Shown: one piece after another, positions 47,553-59,440 of the stretch
How positions within the stretch are numbered: the stretch's first letter is position 1
How the letters are laid out: each line of letters starts with the position of its first letter
Assembly (NCBI GenBank): GCA_037176725.1
Contig: JAZBRS010000023.1
Coordinates: 26,159,001-26,223,000 of the forward strand
Direction: 5' to 3'
Length of the DNA: 64,000 nt
DNA from: Posidonia oceanica
Lineage: Eukaryota > Streptophyta > Magnoliopsida > Alismatales > Posidoniaceae
Position numbers and translations under genes: made by a program
Notes under the pieces: model-generated
The model's input: the letters and a program-made list of their open reading frames with translations, nothing else
The model's database searches: none
Told to the model about the DNA's origin: nothing

Positions 47553-48926
47553 CTGGGAGCAACCATTACGGATCCTTCGTCCCACCTTTCGTACTCCCAT
47601 CACTCGTATATTTCTGTTCCTCTTTTCGCCTTATCTCTCCCATACATCGCTTCATCCTATCTTCTGCATTTTTTTTTTATCACTGCATTCCCGTACATTC
47701 CTTCTCTCATCTCCTTTTATAATCATTATCGTCATCCTCTCAAATCATGTATCGCATTTTGCCCAGTGATGAAAATCGGAAGTACTTGCCTGCTCCGAAA
47801 GGAGTCTCCCGACCTCACCTAACACTACTTAGATGTCTTAGCTAGTGAGGGAGCCACTACTCAGTGAGCACGAGCGAAATGCCCAAACACCTAGGGACTT
47901 ACACTCCTAGAAAGATGCTAGGCTTTAGCCAGAAAGGAACACATATCTATGCCCGGATGTATAAGAGAGGAAAGAAAGAGAAAGCCAAAAGTCAGTACCC
48001 GAAGGCCCTAACCCCCACGGCTCAGAAGTCAGACACCCATTTCCTCTAGGGTAGGGATAGCGGAGACCTGCAAGCCTGAAAAAAAAAAGGAAAAAAAGAA
48101 AAAAAAAAAAAAAGAGAAAAAAAAAGTGATAAAAAAAAGAAAAGAAAGAAAAAACAATAAAAAAAAGAGAATGATAGAAAAAAAAAAGGAGAATGATAGA
48201 AAAGGAAAAGGAGAGGAACAAAAGTCAAATCCCGAAAATGAAGGCAGGCAAGGTAATCCCGCACCTTTCACCTACCCCAGAGAAGAGTCAAAGTTCGGGC
48301 CAGGTCCTCCTTGTTTCCAAAATAGGAATGAGGAGAGCCCTGCGCACCTACATAAAAAAGGAGGGAAAAGGTAGGAGTGAGTGTAAGTCCTTAAGAGTTT
48401 GGCATGGAGCCCGTCCTCTCTACACCACCACCAAACATCACCAACACCCTTTCCTGGAGTGCCACCAACAAGTTAAGAGTCTGAGTAGAGTCCAGTGAGT
48501 CAAGGACCGCTCCCTTTCGGTGCAGCAGGCACCAAAGCACTCCCGATGCTGAGGGCAAACTACACCAATCAAAAATCATGCATACATCCGCATTTCCAAT
48601 CATCTCCCCTCCCTTTGATCATTCCGCTTTGCAAGGCTTGCTCCGGCACTGAGACAGTACTCCTACTCAGCATGCGTTGGCATCATCGGGCTGCGACGAC
48701 CCAGAACTCCTGCCAGTCCGCGCCAACAGAATCCCTTTGCTTATATGTGTTTAATTGCCATGATCTGAACGTTTACTGTTGGATGTGTTGAACTGTTTTA
48801 CCAGCTTCGGAATCTGCTTTCAATCAGTAGTTTTGTGCCTGTGTGAGATCTGATAATTCACAGTCTTGGTAACAGGTACCTGAAGATTTTGCGACAGCCG
48901 TCTGCCTACGTTCTACAGTCTACGCA
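47553..48926 (+). other. post-integrase spacer of E2
   Basis: There is no gene. Pyrimidine-rich sequence (47580-47730), the block GTGAGGGAGCCACTACTCAG (47847), an A/G-rich tract (48075-48220) and a more complex part leading to the next ORF follow the order seen in E1. Confidence 0.7.
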
Positions 48927-50129
48927 ATGGGTTTCCCCACTCTAGTGACCCCGGCACACTGTTCTGAGATCCTGCGAGAGTGGATCGGCAAGGTTACCAA
49001 AGATAACTGCGAGAAGCTGCGCCTATAGGGCATTCCAACCAAATTGCTGAAGGCTGCTGATGTAGAAGTGAGCCGCCATCTTCTGTGCGCCGCCGCAAGG
49101 TTCTGGAAACCGGCACACCATGTCTTCCGTTTTGGTAGAACTGAACTGACACCTACACTGGAGGAAGTGCGCCGGATCTGTGGCTTTTCCAAGATCTTGG
49201 GGCCATCCATCTTCATGAGGCATGATGGATACATTGCGGTCCTGAAACAGCTGACTGGGCTCTCTACTCGAAGTTGCCTGCAAAGACTGATTTGCACCAG
49301 CGGGCCCACGCCCCTACTTCGCCTAGCACATTTTGATGATACTGTGGAAAAGTGCGCTGAACTCGGAGACGAGCTGTGGCTCTGAGGATTTGTTACCCGT
49401 TTCCTAGGCGAGCTGGTCTTTACTCATGGTAAAGCGACAGTGGCCGTCGAGATCGCTGAAAAAGCACTCACTGTGGTGACTCGCCAGATAGACCTAGCAC
49501 CGGTTGTTCTGGCAGAAACAAACCGCGGACTAGACCGCATTTCGCATCGCTGCCGCCACTTTCATGGTTGCGGAGCACTTATTCAGGTCTGGCTAGCCGC
49601 ACACACCGAGATAGACCTTCTGCGCCCCCAGGTACATGCTTTTGAGGCCTACTGCAACAGTGGCCATGCCAAGACAGTCAAGAGCGTCAAGGAAGAATAT
49701 GAGAAGCTCTCGGAGCTAACAGATGACACAGTAACTAGGCGTATCATACCTTCCATGGCCGAACCATTCACTGTCTTCTTCAGCACATGCGACATGCGGC
49801 TGATTATACTACCAGGATTCACCGCAGGTGTGGAATACCACCCTATCAGGGTCATGCGCCAGTTCGGTTTCCAGCAGGACGCCTTTGTCGACAGCACAGC
49901 ACCTAGGCTCCTTCAAGCATATCCCCTCAGTACAACCGCCCCAACGAAAGAACTAGCCAATCTGATGCAGCACGGAGTGCGATCAACAGACATCGCGGCT
50001 ACGAGAGGCACAAGGTGTACTCCTGAGTACATCACCGAGGTGCAAGACCTCTGGCCCATCGATGAAATATCGCCAAGCGGTCCCTTGTTCCCTGACTATG
50101 GAAAATCAAAGAAGGCCCGAACCAGCTAG
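48927..50129 (+). pseudogene. sense PMD-like ORF downstream of integrase (E2)
   Basis: A single frame of 400 codons runs from ATG at 48927 to TAG at 50129, with only two internal stops: TAG at 49029 (TGG in E1) and TGA at 49385 (CGG in E1). The protein starts MGFPTLVTPAHCSEILREW. It carries HHVFRFGRTELTPTLEEV at about residues 68-85, and EYHPIRVMRQFGFQQD towards the C-terminus. It ends in a basic tail KSKKARTS that could act in nuclear import. No intron is needed. Its position after integrase, in the sense direction, is the same as in E1, so it is an inherited part of this element family. Function is unknown. Assignment to the plant mobile domain / DUF7745 class is by motif pattern. Confidence 0.75.
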
Positions 50130-50582
50130 AGCCGTTATGCAGCTGCCGTTCAGTTTCCTTTCAAGTTATGTTGTATCTTTCGGCCTGCCACAGGCATGTA
50201 ATCAACAGTTCTATCAATGCAAAAGTGTTTTGTGCTGGCTGCTCGCATTTCAAAGCTGCTTAATGCATTCCATGTTCCTTACCAATCATATCCTGAGGCC
50301 CCTGGCCAGACTTGTTGCCCGCATGACGTAGGAAAGTCCTCAGCAATCAACCCAGACTCCAGGACCTCTGCAGACCCACGCTGTCAAATCCTGCTACCAG
50401 ACATCCCCAGCTGAGTCTCCGTCGGGCTGGTACCCCAAACTACTCGTTTGACAAACACGTTAGTTTTGTCCATCCTTCGCTTTTCGATGCCAGGGATGCT
50501 TCGGCTAACCCCTGGTATCATCCTGATCGAGGGGCATCTTTTCAGATGCCCTGCAGTATCTCATCCGTATCATCCCCTTCCT
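50130..50582 (+). other. 3' non-coding region of E2
   Basis: No gene. It is homologous to 16672-17260 of E1, including GGCCCCTGGCCAGACTTG and the remains of the CCCCTGGTATCA inverted repeat. Confidence 0.6.
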
Positions 50583-50838
50583 CTTTGCCGGCCGATAAGT
50601 CCAATATCTTATCATCTCTTTCCTTTTGTCGGCCGATAAGTCCGATATCTTATCACCCCTTTTCCTTTGCCGGCCGATAAGTCCGATATCTTATCATTCC
50701 TTTATTCCCTCTTTGCTGGCCGATAAGTCCGATATCTTATCACCCCTTTCCCTTTGCCGACCGAAAAGTCTGATATCTTATCATTCCTTTATTCCCTCTT
50801 TGCCGGTCGATAGGTCCGATATCTTATCACCCCGATTC
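50583..50838 (+). repeat. tandem array with GATAAG/CTTATC hairpins (E2)
   Basis: Six units around GCCGGCCGATAAGTCCGATA followed by TCTTATC, matching the array at 17270-17690. E2 homology stops just after it; nothing equivalent to 17690-19285 or to a 3' LTR follows. Confidence 0.88.
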
Positions 50839-51320
50839 TCATAGACAATTGCATTCAACGTTTTTCAGCAACTTAAATTGCTGAACTTCGCTCATGGCCC
50901 TCCAAATCCGTGGACAAATTGCCAAACCAATTTCTACCAGTTCCAGAGGCTTCTACAAGCTGAAATACACGTGTGGACACTGCTTTCATATTTTTTGGAC
51001 CTCCGGACTATCCAGAATCACCTGTTGTAGTTTACATTAAGTTATTAACTTGTTAAAGCGCCAACGTCCACGGAATTCAGAATTAAAGCTCGCAGGTGAA
51101 ATTTTTCTTCATAACTCTGTCATTTGTATATTATTACACGTAATTAAGCTTGTTTCAAGTTAAATTGAATTAAATGCCATTATTTGGAGGTGCTCTCCCG
51201 ATTATTGTTTGTTTTAGTTCATTTTCAACTTAGAGGAAGGTAAAGAAAAAAGAAAACATTTGACAAGTTTGCTAAGTGCACAGAAAATCTTTATCATTTA
51301 TAAATCTGAGTTTTCTACAA
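50839..51320. other. junction region between E2 and the antisense PMD module
   Basis: No gene. At 50855-51010 it has a diverged direct copy of 61095-61245 (shared GGCTTCTACAAGCT, then TTTTTGGACCTCCGG versus TTTTTGAACCCCTGA). The rest (51010-51300) is AT-rich and unrecognised. Confidence 0.5.
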
Positions 51321-51588
51321 TATCACTGGGGCATACTCCTGAGGTACAAGTGCTGAAAAGAAAAAGGAAAGCAGCAACAACTAACAAAATCACCGGGGCA
51401 TACCCCTGAAGTACAAGTGCTGTCAAGTAAAAAAAAAGAAAAAAAAAAAAGAAAAATAGCAACTATGGGGCACTCTCCCCCTTGCCCTCGAGAGCTGAAG
51501 GAGGAACTGAAGGAGGAACCGAAGGAGGAGCTGCAGGGGGCTGTGCCGGCTGATGCACTGAGCCACCTGAGGAAGCCTGTGACGTAGC
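51321..51588 (-). repeat. 3' flank of antisense PMD gene with a two-copy duplication
   Basis: A segment with ATCACTGGGGCATACTCCTG (about 51325) recurs at about 51390 as a slightly changed copy; together they span about 51322-51450. The stretch lies just beyond the stop codon of the minus-strand gene and could be its 3' untranslated region. Confidence 0.55.
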
Positions 51589-54500
51589 TCAAGACCCTCC
51601 AACCATTGGACGACGGCTGCCAGAGCAATGCCTTGACATGGACAACGGAGGAAGAGGGACTGGGCGACCGGTGGCAAGACTACCGCGCACGGCCTCAGTT
51701 TGGTAATGCAATGCCTCGCCCTCAAGCTGAGCTACCATACCACGGCTCATTGCTAGATCCTGCAAGAAAAGACAGAAGAGAAGCATCAAGCCATTAGCAT
51801 AAGGGAGCATATGAACTTTAAAAGGCAGAAGAGCAAGTTATACCTCTTGAGCCACCTCCAGCTGCCTCCTCAGCTTGGCAATCTCTGCAGCTGAATCAGT
51901 AGCCGATGGAGGTTGCTGCTGTGCAGCAAGCCGGGAAATCTCAGCAACCCTCTGCTCAGCAAGCTGACAAGCAGATCCCAGGTCACTAACAGCAACCTGT
52001 ACCTACTGCTCCAGCTCCTGAACTCGCGCATCCTGAAGAGCAAGCTGGGAAGCCTGGTCACTGGCCCGAAATGACAGCTCCCTTTGAAGATCGTCAATCT
52101 GCAAAAGCTAGGGCCATAGTCAGAACTGAATAAAAAAATGTATAAAGGGAAAGTATACTGCTATACTTACCATACTCTGAAGGCGGGAAATCTCCTTGGC
52201 ATGACCTGGTGGAGGGGCAGAGCTGGTCGAGGGCTGCAAAAGCAAAGAGGCATGATGAGCACGGTTTTCAAGACAAACAACTATGCTATAAAAATAAAAA
52301 TAAATGCAAACCTGAGAAGCAGAGGCTCGCAGACGCTCAACCTCCTCGGTCAGCTCAGCAACGCGCCTAACCGGGTCACGCTCGCGCTGACTGTGCTCGT
52401 CAGTAGTCCTCAACTGCAAGAGGCAAGTTCCAAACAAGTTAGCTATCAAGAAATACAAGCAATACAAATTGAAATATAAAGCTAAATGCTCACCGCTATC
52501 TCCATCTGTGTCCTGTGAGAGCGGACGGACTCCCGCAGCTCGCCCACAGTCATCGCTGCCACATCAGGAGTGGTGTCACCCATGGGAACATTCGACCGCC
52601 CCAGAAAATGGGAGCGATGGAAGACCATGAGCCCGCTGAACTAGTCGTCCATCCACCTGGCCCAAGCCAACTCGTCCTCAACCGACGCATCAACAGGAGT
52701 GGTGGATCCGCCTCGAACCCAGTCCAGCAACTGAGGACTATAGGTGTCAACCCAGTGGCGAGCACATCCGTCTCCTCCCCGTACCCTATGCCAGACTCTG
52801 AACGGGTGAGCCTGAGGTCGAATCTGCCAGCACCCCAACTGTCGAAGTGCCCTGCTGATTTGTTGAAAATGGCAATGGTTCCAGTAATGGAGCCAGACGT
52901 CCCGGTCGAAAACTCCTCGGTCCCGAGTTATCTCGGCGACACCCTCGTGCTCCTCCTCAGCATAGGGACGCCAAATCACCTGAAAAGCAAATGGTAAATC
53001 AATAAACCAAAGGCAGAAATAACAAAATAATATAGCAACAGGGGCATATGAAAAGAAGATTACCTTGGCAGGAACAAGCATCTCAAAGAAGAGATGCCCT
53101 ACATAGGGATGGCCGGCGATCGCCTCAGGTGCACGATCTACCTCGCTCTAGTATAGTCCCCGGGGGAAGGGCATCCCCACCTCGGGAACTGAAGGTGGGA
53201 TGGGCCTCATGCATGTGAAGTGGTCCCATACCTACAGCTGCAAGTAAAAATGCAAATCATCAGTCAACCATGCAAAGTAGAGAATATTTGAAGCTTAAAT
53301 AAGCAGGAAAAGTTTATACACCTAAAAAAATGGTAGGTTCCGCCAAGCTGACGGGAACTACCATCAGAAAACTTAAAGAGCACGGTGTACAAGAAGGACA
53401 GGCTCGCGGCTCCCCAAGCATAGTCCCTTACCCAGTCCAAGTCGTCAAGCAGGGGCAAGAACACTGCCGAAACCTGTGAAGTAGCGTAGCTGAATAGTAG
53501 GTCCCCAAACAGAACTAAAAGGAAAGCACGGAGCTGCTGATCCACGTCCTCTCCAGGCTCTGTAGCAGTCTCCCGGGAGTCCTCGACGTGTTGAACCGCC
53601 GAGGTAGTAACAAAAAGGCGTGGCCCCTACATGACTATCCTCCTCCCAACTAAATCTGCCATCAGAGAAGTATAGTCTGAAAGCACTGAGCCGGTTACTG
53701 GACATCCGGTCACCCAAGTCCGGTCAACTGAACCATGTCCTCCAAAGAAAGGATGAACTCGCTGTTGACACCCCATTTTGACAGGCTGGATCGTTTGGAG
53801 CCTTCCGGTGGCTGCTGGACCCGAATCTAGACCCAAACCTACGCCTTCCCCTCCTTCTTTCCCCTCAAAACAAGCCCGAACTCAACTTAGGATTACCCCC
53901 CTTTCCCGAACCCGAAAACCAACCAAAATCCATAGGAAGACCCACCCTTGATGACCTAGCAAACCCACCAAAATGCCTGCAAAATCTCAAACCAGACCCC
54001 TCCCAAAAACCCTAGCAAACTTAGACAAAAATACCCTTTTTCTACACCTCAAAACCCCTCCAAAACTTCCTCAAAACCAAACCAAAACTAGAAACCCTAG
54101 ACCCCGCACCCGCCAAATTTCACCCCTTTTCGAGACTCCTAAGACCCCCTTTCGCTGGAATTATCGTTTTCTCTCTCCGAGATTATCGTTTTCTCTCTCC
54201 TCTCTCTCTCCTGATTATCGTCTCTCTTTTCATCCCCTTCTTGCCCTTTTTCTGGCTTGGCTGCAGGCCCCCTTTGTACTCCTATCCCTTCTCTATCTTA
54301 TTCCTATGTTTATTTTATTTTTACCATTTTCCTTGAATTTTAAAAAAATCTTTCCCCTCAAACCTATCCCTTTCCCTTTTATTTCCCTTTTTTCCCTTTT
54401 CTTCTTCTTTTTTCTTTTTTTTTTTTTCTCCTTCTTTCTTTGCAAAAAACCATAAAAAATCCCTAAAAATCTGTAAAACCCCAAAACATAAAAGAAACAA

Positions 54501-57500
54501 ATCAGAATTTCAAGAAAAGCAACTAAAAAAACATTAAACAAATGATTAAAAACCCAAACTTAATTAAATCAAGCTAAAAAAGAAAATCAAGCATGCAAAC
54601 TAAAAAATGCAAAACAAACTAAAACAAAATACTGTAAAATCAACTAAAAAATTGAAATAAAATCAGAACCTACCAAAAATGAAAACCCCACTAAAAGAAT
54701 TAAAAAAGGAAACCCTGAAAAGAAGAATTAAAAATCAAATACTAAAACAAATAATTAAAGGAGGTAAAAGACTTAACCCAATAAACATAAGAAAGAAACA
54801 ACATAAGAACCTAATTAAAAAGGGAAAAGAAAATACAATTAAAGGACTTAAAACACTTAATCAAACCAGGAAAAAACCAACTAAAAAACATCAAGAAGAA
54901 TTAACAAATGAAAAACAAAAGCATGGTTCAAAAGACTTAAAGAAGAAAAATATAAAAGACTAGAACTAAAAGCCCAAACCCACTCTAATCAATACGAAAA
55001 TAAATCCTAAAAATCCTAATTAACATCCTAAAGTACTTAACAAGAAAACACAATTTTAAAAGCAATTTAAAAAGATTTAACCAACACCTAATCAAGTGGA
55101 AAACAAATTAAAAACAAAATAAAACCCTAAAGCCCTAATCAAGCCTAAAACCCACTAATTAACCTAAAAACAGTCATTAAAAAATCCAATTAAACACCTA
55201 ACCTACAACACAACTCATCTAATATTTTTATTTATTTTTATCCTTTTTTCCCTATTTTCCTTTCCCTCCTTCTTCCCATCTTTCTTTCTTTCTTCTTTTT
55301 TTTCTTCTTTACTGGGCTCACCAGCCCATTACCCTATTTCTTCCTTTTTTAAACTGCGGCCTACTGCTACAGTCAGCAACAGTTCTTCTTCTTCCCTCCC
55401 TCCGTCCGCTCGTTGCAGTGCTACAGTAGCACGCCGCCTGCACCTCTGCCCGCCTGCCATGCTGCCCTCCTGCCATCTCCTGCTCGCGCCGAACTCCGTC
55501 CGTGCCTCCTGCCATCGCCACGCCGGAGCATTCAATGCGGCAGACCTGCAAGAGCAAGGAGAGGAGTCGTCAGATCAATGGCAGAGAGAGGAGGGAAATC
55601 AGAGCGATTTGAGGAGGGAAAGAGAGGGAAAAAATCAGAGAGGTTCATCCCAGAGAGAGCACCCCCACTCCCGTGCGATCCTCCAGCGCGAGAGAGCCCA
55701 ATTCCCCTCTGAAATCCACCCAGAGAAACCAGAGCTCGGCCCGATCCCTCGACTGCAATCAAACACCGGAAGCATCTCTGGAATCCATCGAATTTCATCC
55801 CCCAATCTCACCCGGACTTCCAGAAAACCTCCCCCACCTTTTCTCGGCTATTCCGCCACACAGAACCACCCTAGATCACCAAAAATCCACCGCAGAAGCT
55901 AACCAGAACCCGACTCCAACCCATCTGCAATCCCCTTCACCACAGACCACCTTTCCTCCCCAAACTCTGCCCGGTTAGTCCCCAGAACACTACCTTTCCA
56001 ACCCCGCTTTGCTTCACCTCCGGCTCCCCTCACAGACCAAACCCCCCACAACAAACAGTCATCCCCATTTTCTGCCCGAAATCAACCCAACACCAATCTC
56101 CGTCTACTGCAATCCACAGACCCTTTTGACCACCCAGACCTCTTTGCCGGATCTCCAGCTTCCTCCCAGAGGGCTCCGCTCCATCAGACGAGCAGCCGAC
56201 AGAGCCCCCCACCTCCGGTTCCTGTCTGAGAACCCAAAAGTGCCAGATCCCGCTCCGAGCTTCGAAGCTCGCATCCGATCGCTCAAGGTGCACCGGAAGC
56301 CCACTCTGAGCCAGCCCCAACCTCCGTGAGCGCCCAACAGTCGCCGCTGCAACTGCACGAACTTCGCCGGCCAGCTCCGATATCGCTGAGGTCGGGAGCA
56401 CGTTCCAGACGCGGAGCCAGGTAATTCTCTATACCTTTAGCTCCCTTTCCTTCCCATGCTGCTTATCCACCCCTTAGATGTAGGTTTCTGGTTCCCCTGC
56501 TCCAAATCAAGTCGCCGCTCCGGTCGTCTTCTCCGGCGCAGTCCTCCGGCCTTCACGACGCTCCAGCCAGTGGAACGCGATCCCGCTGACTCCCTCAGCT
56601 CCGCCCGAGCGTCAGGAGGCTCCTCCGGTCTTTGGAATGCAGCTCCGCTGCGTCGAATGGCCGGACCGAGCTCCAGACCTTCTGCAGAGTTCCGGCGAGC
56701 GCTCCGACGCGTTCCAGGCCACGTCGTCCTCCGCCGATCGCCGCCCTGCCTTCGCCAGCTCCGGGAGCATCGCCCCCGTCGTTCAGCGCCTCCTCAGCCC
56801 CTCGTGCCGGCGGCCACAAGTCCTGATAGCTCGCTGCTACAGTGTTTGTGCCGCCAGCGTTCACTGTTCATTTATTTTGTTTCCTTAGTATAGTTTTTTT
56901 GGTGAATATTGCATGCTTAGCCTAAGTTCTTTCATTTTTGCATTCTGGTCCTTCTATCATTTAAGTTGCTATGTTTTTTATTTAAAACCATGCTAAATTG
57001 CGCTAAGTGTTTCTGTTTTTCTGTATTTTCTAATCAGTCCTTTTACTGTGCATTCTAGTTGTATTTTTTCATGTTTTGGTCCCTCTGCTTTTAATTTTTG
57101 CATCCAGGTCCTGCAGTAGTTTATTTAATTTAAATGCATTGATTTTGCCATATTACATTGCATTCTGAGCCCCTGCTTTTTCTCATTTTTGCATTTTCAT
57201 CCTCTGCACTGTAAACTTAGGTTTAATTTTAATTTCTGCTTGTTGCATTGCATATCTGCCCTCCTGATTTTTCATTTTTTGCATGTAGGTCCATTTTAAA
57301 TGGACAGTAACCTTCTGGCATGCATATTAGCTTAATACATTGCATTTTCAACCCTGCATATTGTGACAATTACACTTCAGTCCAGAGACAGTGATTTCAG
57401 AGCATATTTTCCATACTAAATTGCATTTTCAGACCCTGCATGATTTGAAAATCACACATAGAGCCTTGCATCTTTTGAAAAATCATGTGAAAAGACTGTT

Positions 57501-57925
57501 TTGCCCCTAAGTTGCATTTTAACTCCTATGTTTGCAAAAATTGCATGTAGGCCCCCCACTTGCATTCCCAGACTCCCCAGAACCCCTGTTTTCTGGAAAA
57601 TTTGCGTTTTAGCCCCTTTCTTTCTTCAAAAATGCTTTTAAACCCCTGTTCTTTCCAAAATGCTTTTCTTGGCCTTTCCTTGCTTTGCATGCATCCTGCA
57701 CTCATTCAACCTTGCATTTTAGCACCCCTTCGCATACACTAAGCACTTTTAACTCCCCTTCACTTGGGAGGACCTTCAGCACACCCCTAGGACCCCCTGG
57801 ACACTTAGATCTATTCTTCTCCCCTGTTCTGGTCCTTCCGCTCCGAAGCTGCGATATCTTCCAATCCGACCGTTGGATCTCCTCAAGTGAGCTGCCCAGG
57901 CGACCGCAGCGAAGCACTCTTCAGC

Positions 57926-59188
57926 ATGGACCAAGCAGATCTCCGATCAGACTCCCGGATCTCCAGGTATACCTTCCCGAACTCTTGCACTGCATTCATT
58001 TGCATGCCATTTGCACTGTTTTGCGTGCCCTTTAGTTTTCGCGCCTCGTTTTGCGTGTTTTCAAGTTTTCTCGCTCCGTTTTGCGCGTCGCTTCTCTGCC
58101 TTGCATCGTTTTGCGTGCCCTTTAGTTTTCTCGCCCCGTTTTGCGTGTTTTCAAGTTTTCTCACTCCGTTTTGCGCGCCGCTTCTTTGCCTTGCATCGTT
58201 TTGCGTGCCCTTTAGTTTTCTCGCCCCGTTTTGCGTGTTTTCAAGTTTTCTCGCTCCGTTTTGCGCGCCGCTTCTTTGTCTTGCACCGTTTTGCGTGCCC
58301 TTTAGTTTTCGCGCCTCGTTTTGCGTGTTTTCAAGTTTTCTTGCTCCGTTTCGCGCGCCGCTTCTTTGTCTTGCACCGTTTTGCGTGCCCTTTAGATTTT
58401 TCGCCTTGTTTTGCGTGTTTTCAAGTTTTCTCGCTCCGTTTTGCACGCCGCTTCTTTGTCTTGCACCGTTTTGCGTGCCCTTTAGATTTTTCGCCTCGTT
58501 TTGCGTGTCTTCAAGTTTTCTCGCACCGTTTTGCACGCCGCTTCTTTGTCTTGCACCGTTTTGCGTGCCCTTTAGATTTTTCGCCTCGTTTTGCGTGTTT
58601 TCAAATTTTCTCGCACCGTTTTGCGCGTCGCTTCTTTGTCTTGCACCGTTTTGCGTGCCCTTTAGTTTTTTCTCCTCGTTTTGCGTGCCTTCAAGTTTTC
58701 TCGCTCCGTTTTGCGCGCCGCTTCTTTGTCTTGCACCGTTTTGCGTGCCCTTTAGTTTTCGCGCCTCGTTTTGCGTGTTTTCAAGTTTTCTCGCCCTGTT
58801 TCGCGTGCCGCTTCTTCGTCTTGCACCGTTTTGCGTGCCATTTAGTTTTCTCGCCCCGTTTTACGTATTTCCAAGTTTTCTCGCCTCGTCTTGCATGCAG
58901 TCTTGTTTTCTTGCACCGTTTTGCGTGCCCTCCCGTTTTCTCGTCTCGTCTTGCGTGCCCTGGTGTTTTCTTGCCCAGTTTTGCGTCCTTCTTTCGTTTT
59001 CTTGCACGGTTTTGCGTTCTTGTTCCGTTTCTTGCCCCATTTTGCATGTCAACCCTGTTCTCGCATCTTTTTGCATACTTCTTTCGTTCCTCGCACTGTT
59101 TTACGCCGTTTTCCCTTGCATGTCGATTGCATTGCATGGTTTTCTCGCCGTTTTGTTTTATCGCCTGCATTTGCATATAGGGCGATGA
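57926..59188 (+). CDS. hypothetical LTR-encoded repeat ORF (MDQ frame)
   Basis: An uninterrupted frame from the conserved ATG (MDQADLRSDSRISR) runs 420 codons through the 30-bp array, giving 10-residue repeats such as FCVPFSFLAP and FCVFSSFLAP. It ends in a tail LHGFLAVLFYRLHLHIGR. The start peptide is shared with LTRs E1 (MDQTFLRSG), E2 (MDQSDFRSG) and E3 (MDQADLRSG). In E1 and E3 it can reach the repeats only after removal of the 326-bp candidate intron, and indels in the arrays change the frame. In E2 the frame stops at once. Open frames on both strands are expected from the repeat unit, so coding is doubtful. The product would be very hydrophobic and Cys/Phe-rich. Confidence 0.2.
   Translation: MDQADLRSDSRISRYTFPNSCTAFICMPFALFCVPFSFRASFCVFSSFLAPFCASLLCLASFCVPFSFLAPFCVFSSFLTPFCAPLLCLASFCVPFSFLAPFCVFSSFLAPFCAPLLCLAPFCVPFSFRASFCVFSSFLAPFRAPLLCLAPFCVPFRFFALFCVFSSFLAPFCTPLLCLAPFCVPFRFFASFCVSSSFLAPFCTPLLCLAPFCVPFRFFASFCVFSNFLAPFCASLLCLAPFCVPFSFFSSFCVPSSFLAPFCAPLLCLAPFCVPFSFRASFCVFSSFLALFRVPLLRLAPFCVPFSFLAPFYVFPSFLASSCMQSCFLAPFCVPSRFLVSSCVPWCFLAQFCVLLSFSCTVLRSCSVSCPILHVNPVLASFCILLSFLALFYAVFPCMSIALHGFLAVLFYRLHLHIGR
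58017..59110 (+). repeat. 30-bp LTR minisatellite with 90-bp higher-order repeat, E5
   Basis: Between 58017 and about 58860 three 30-bp unit types alternate strictly: one with TTGCGTGCCCTTTAG, one with TTGCGTGTTTTCAAG and one with TTGCGCGCCGCTTCTTTG. This gives about nine copies of a 90-bp unit. After 58860 the order decays into diverged single units. Confidence 0.93.
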
Positions 59189-59406
59189 TGCTTACTGCCC
59201 GGAGTTCTCACGAGCCAGGTTTCGCCCGGTTCGGAACACAGACAGCGTTGCTGAGCGCTTAGATTGCACGTTTACTTCCTTGCATCGTCTTTCATCACTT
59301 AGAGCACACCTTTGAGCATTTAGACAGGCATTCATTGGCACTTAGGCATTCAAAGTCTGCATTTCCCTGCATATGCGAGCGTAAGCCTAGAAAGACCGAT
59401 TCTCGG

Positions 59407-59440
59407 GCGTGTCGGGGGTGCCTAACACCTTCCCCGCGCG
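59407..59440 (+). other. conserved LTR 3'-end hairpin (E5)
   Basis: The core GGGTGCCTAACACC and outer arms are intact. Confidence 0.6.

Noticed and set aside
52515..52997. Plus-strand ORF of 160 codons
   Set aside because: It is the shadow of the fourth exon of the minus-strand PMD gene.
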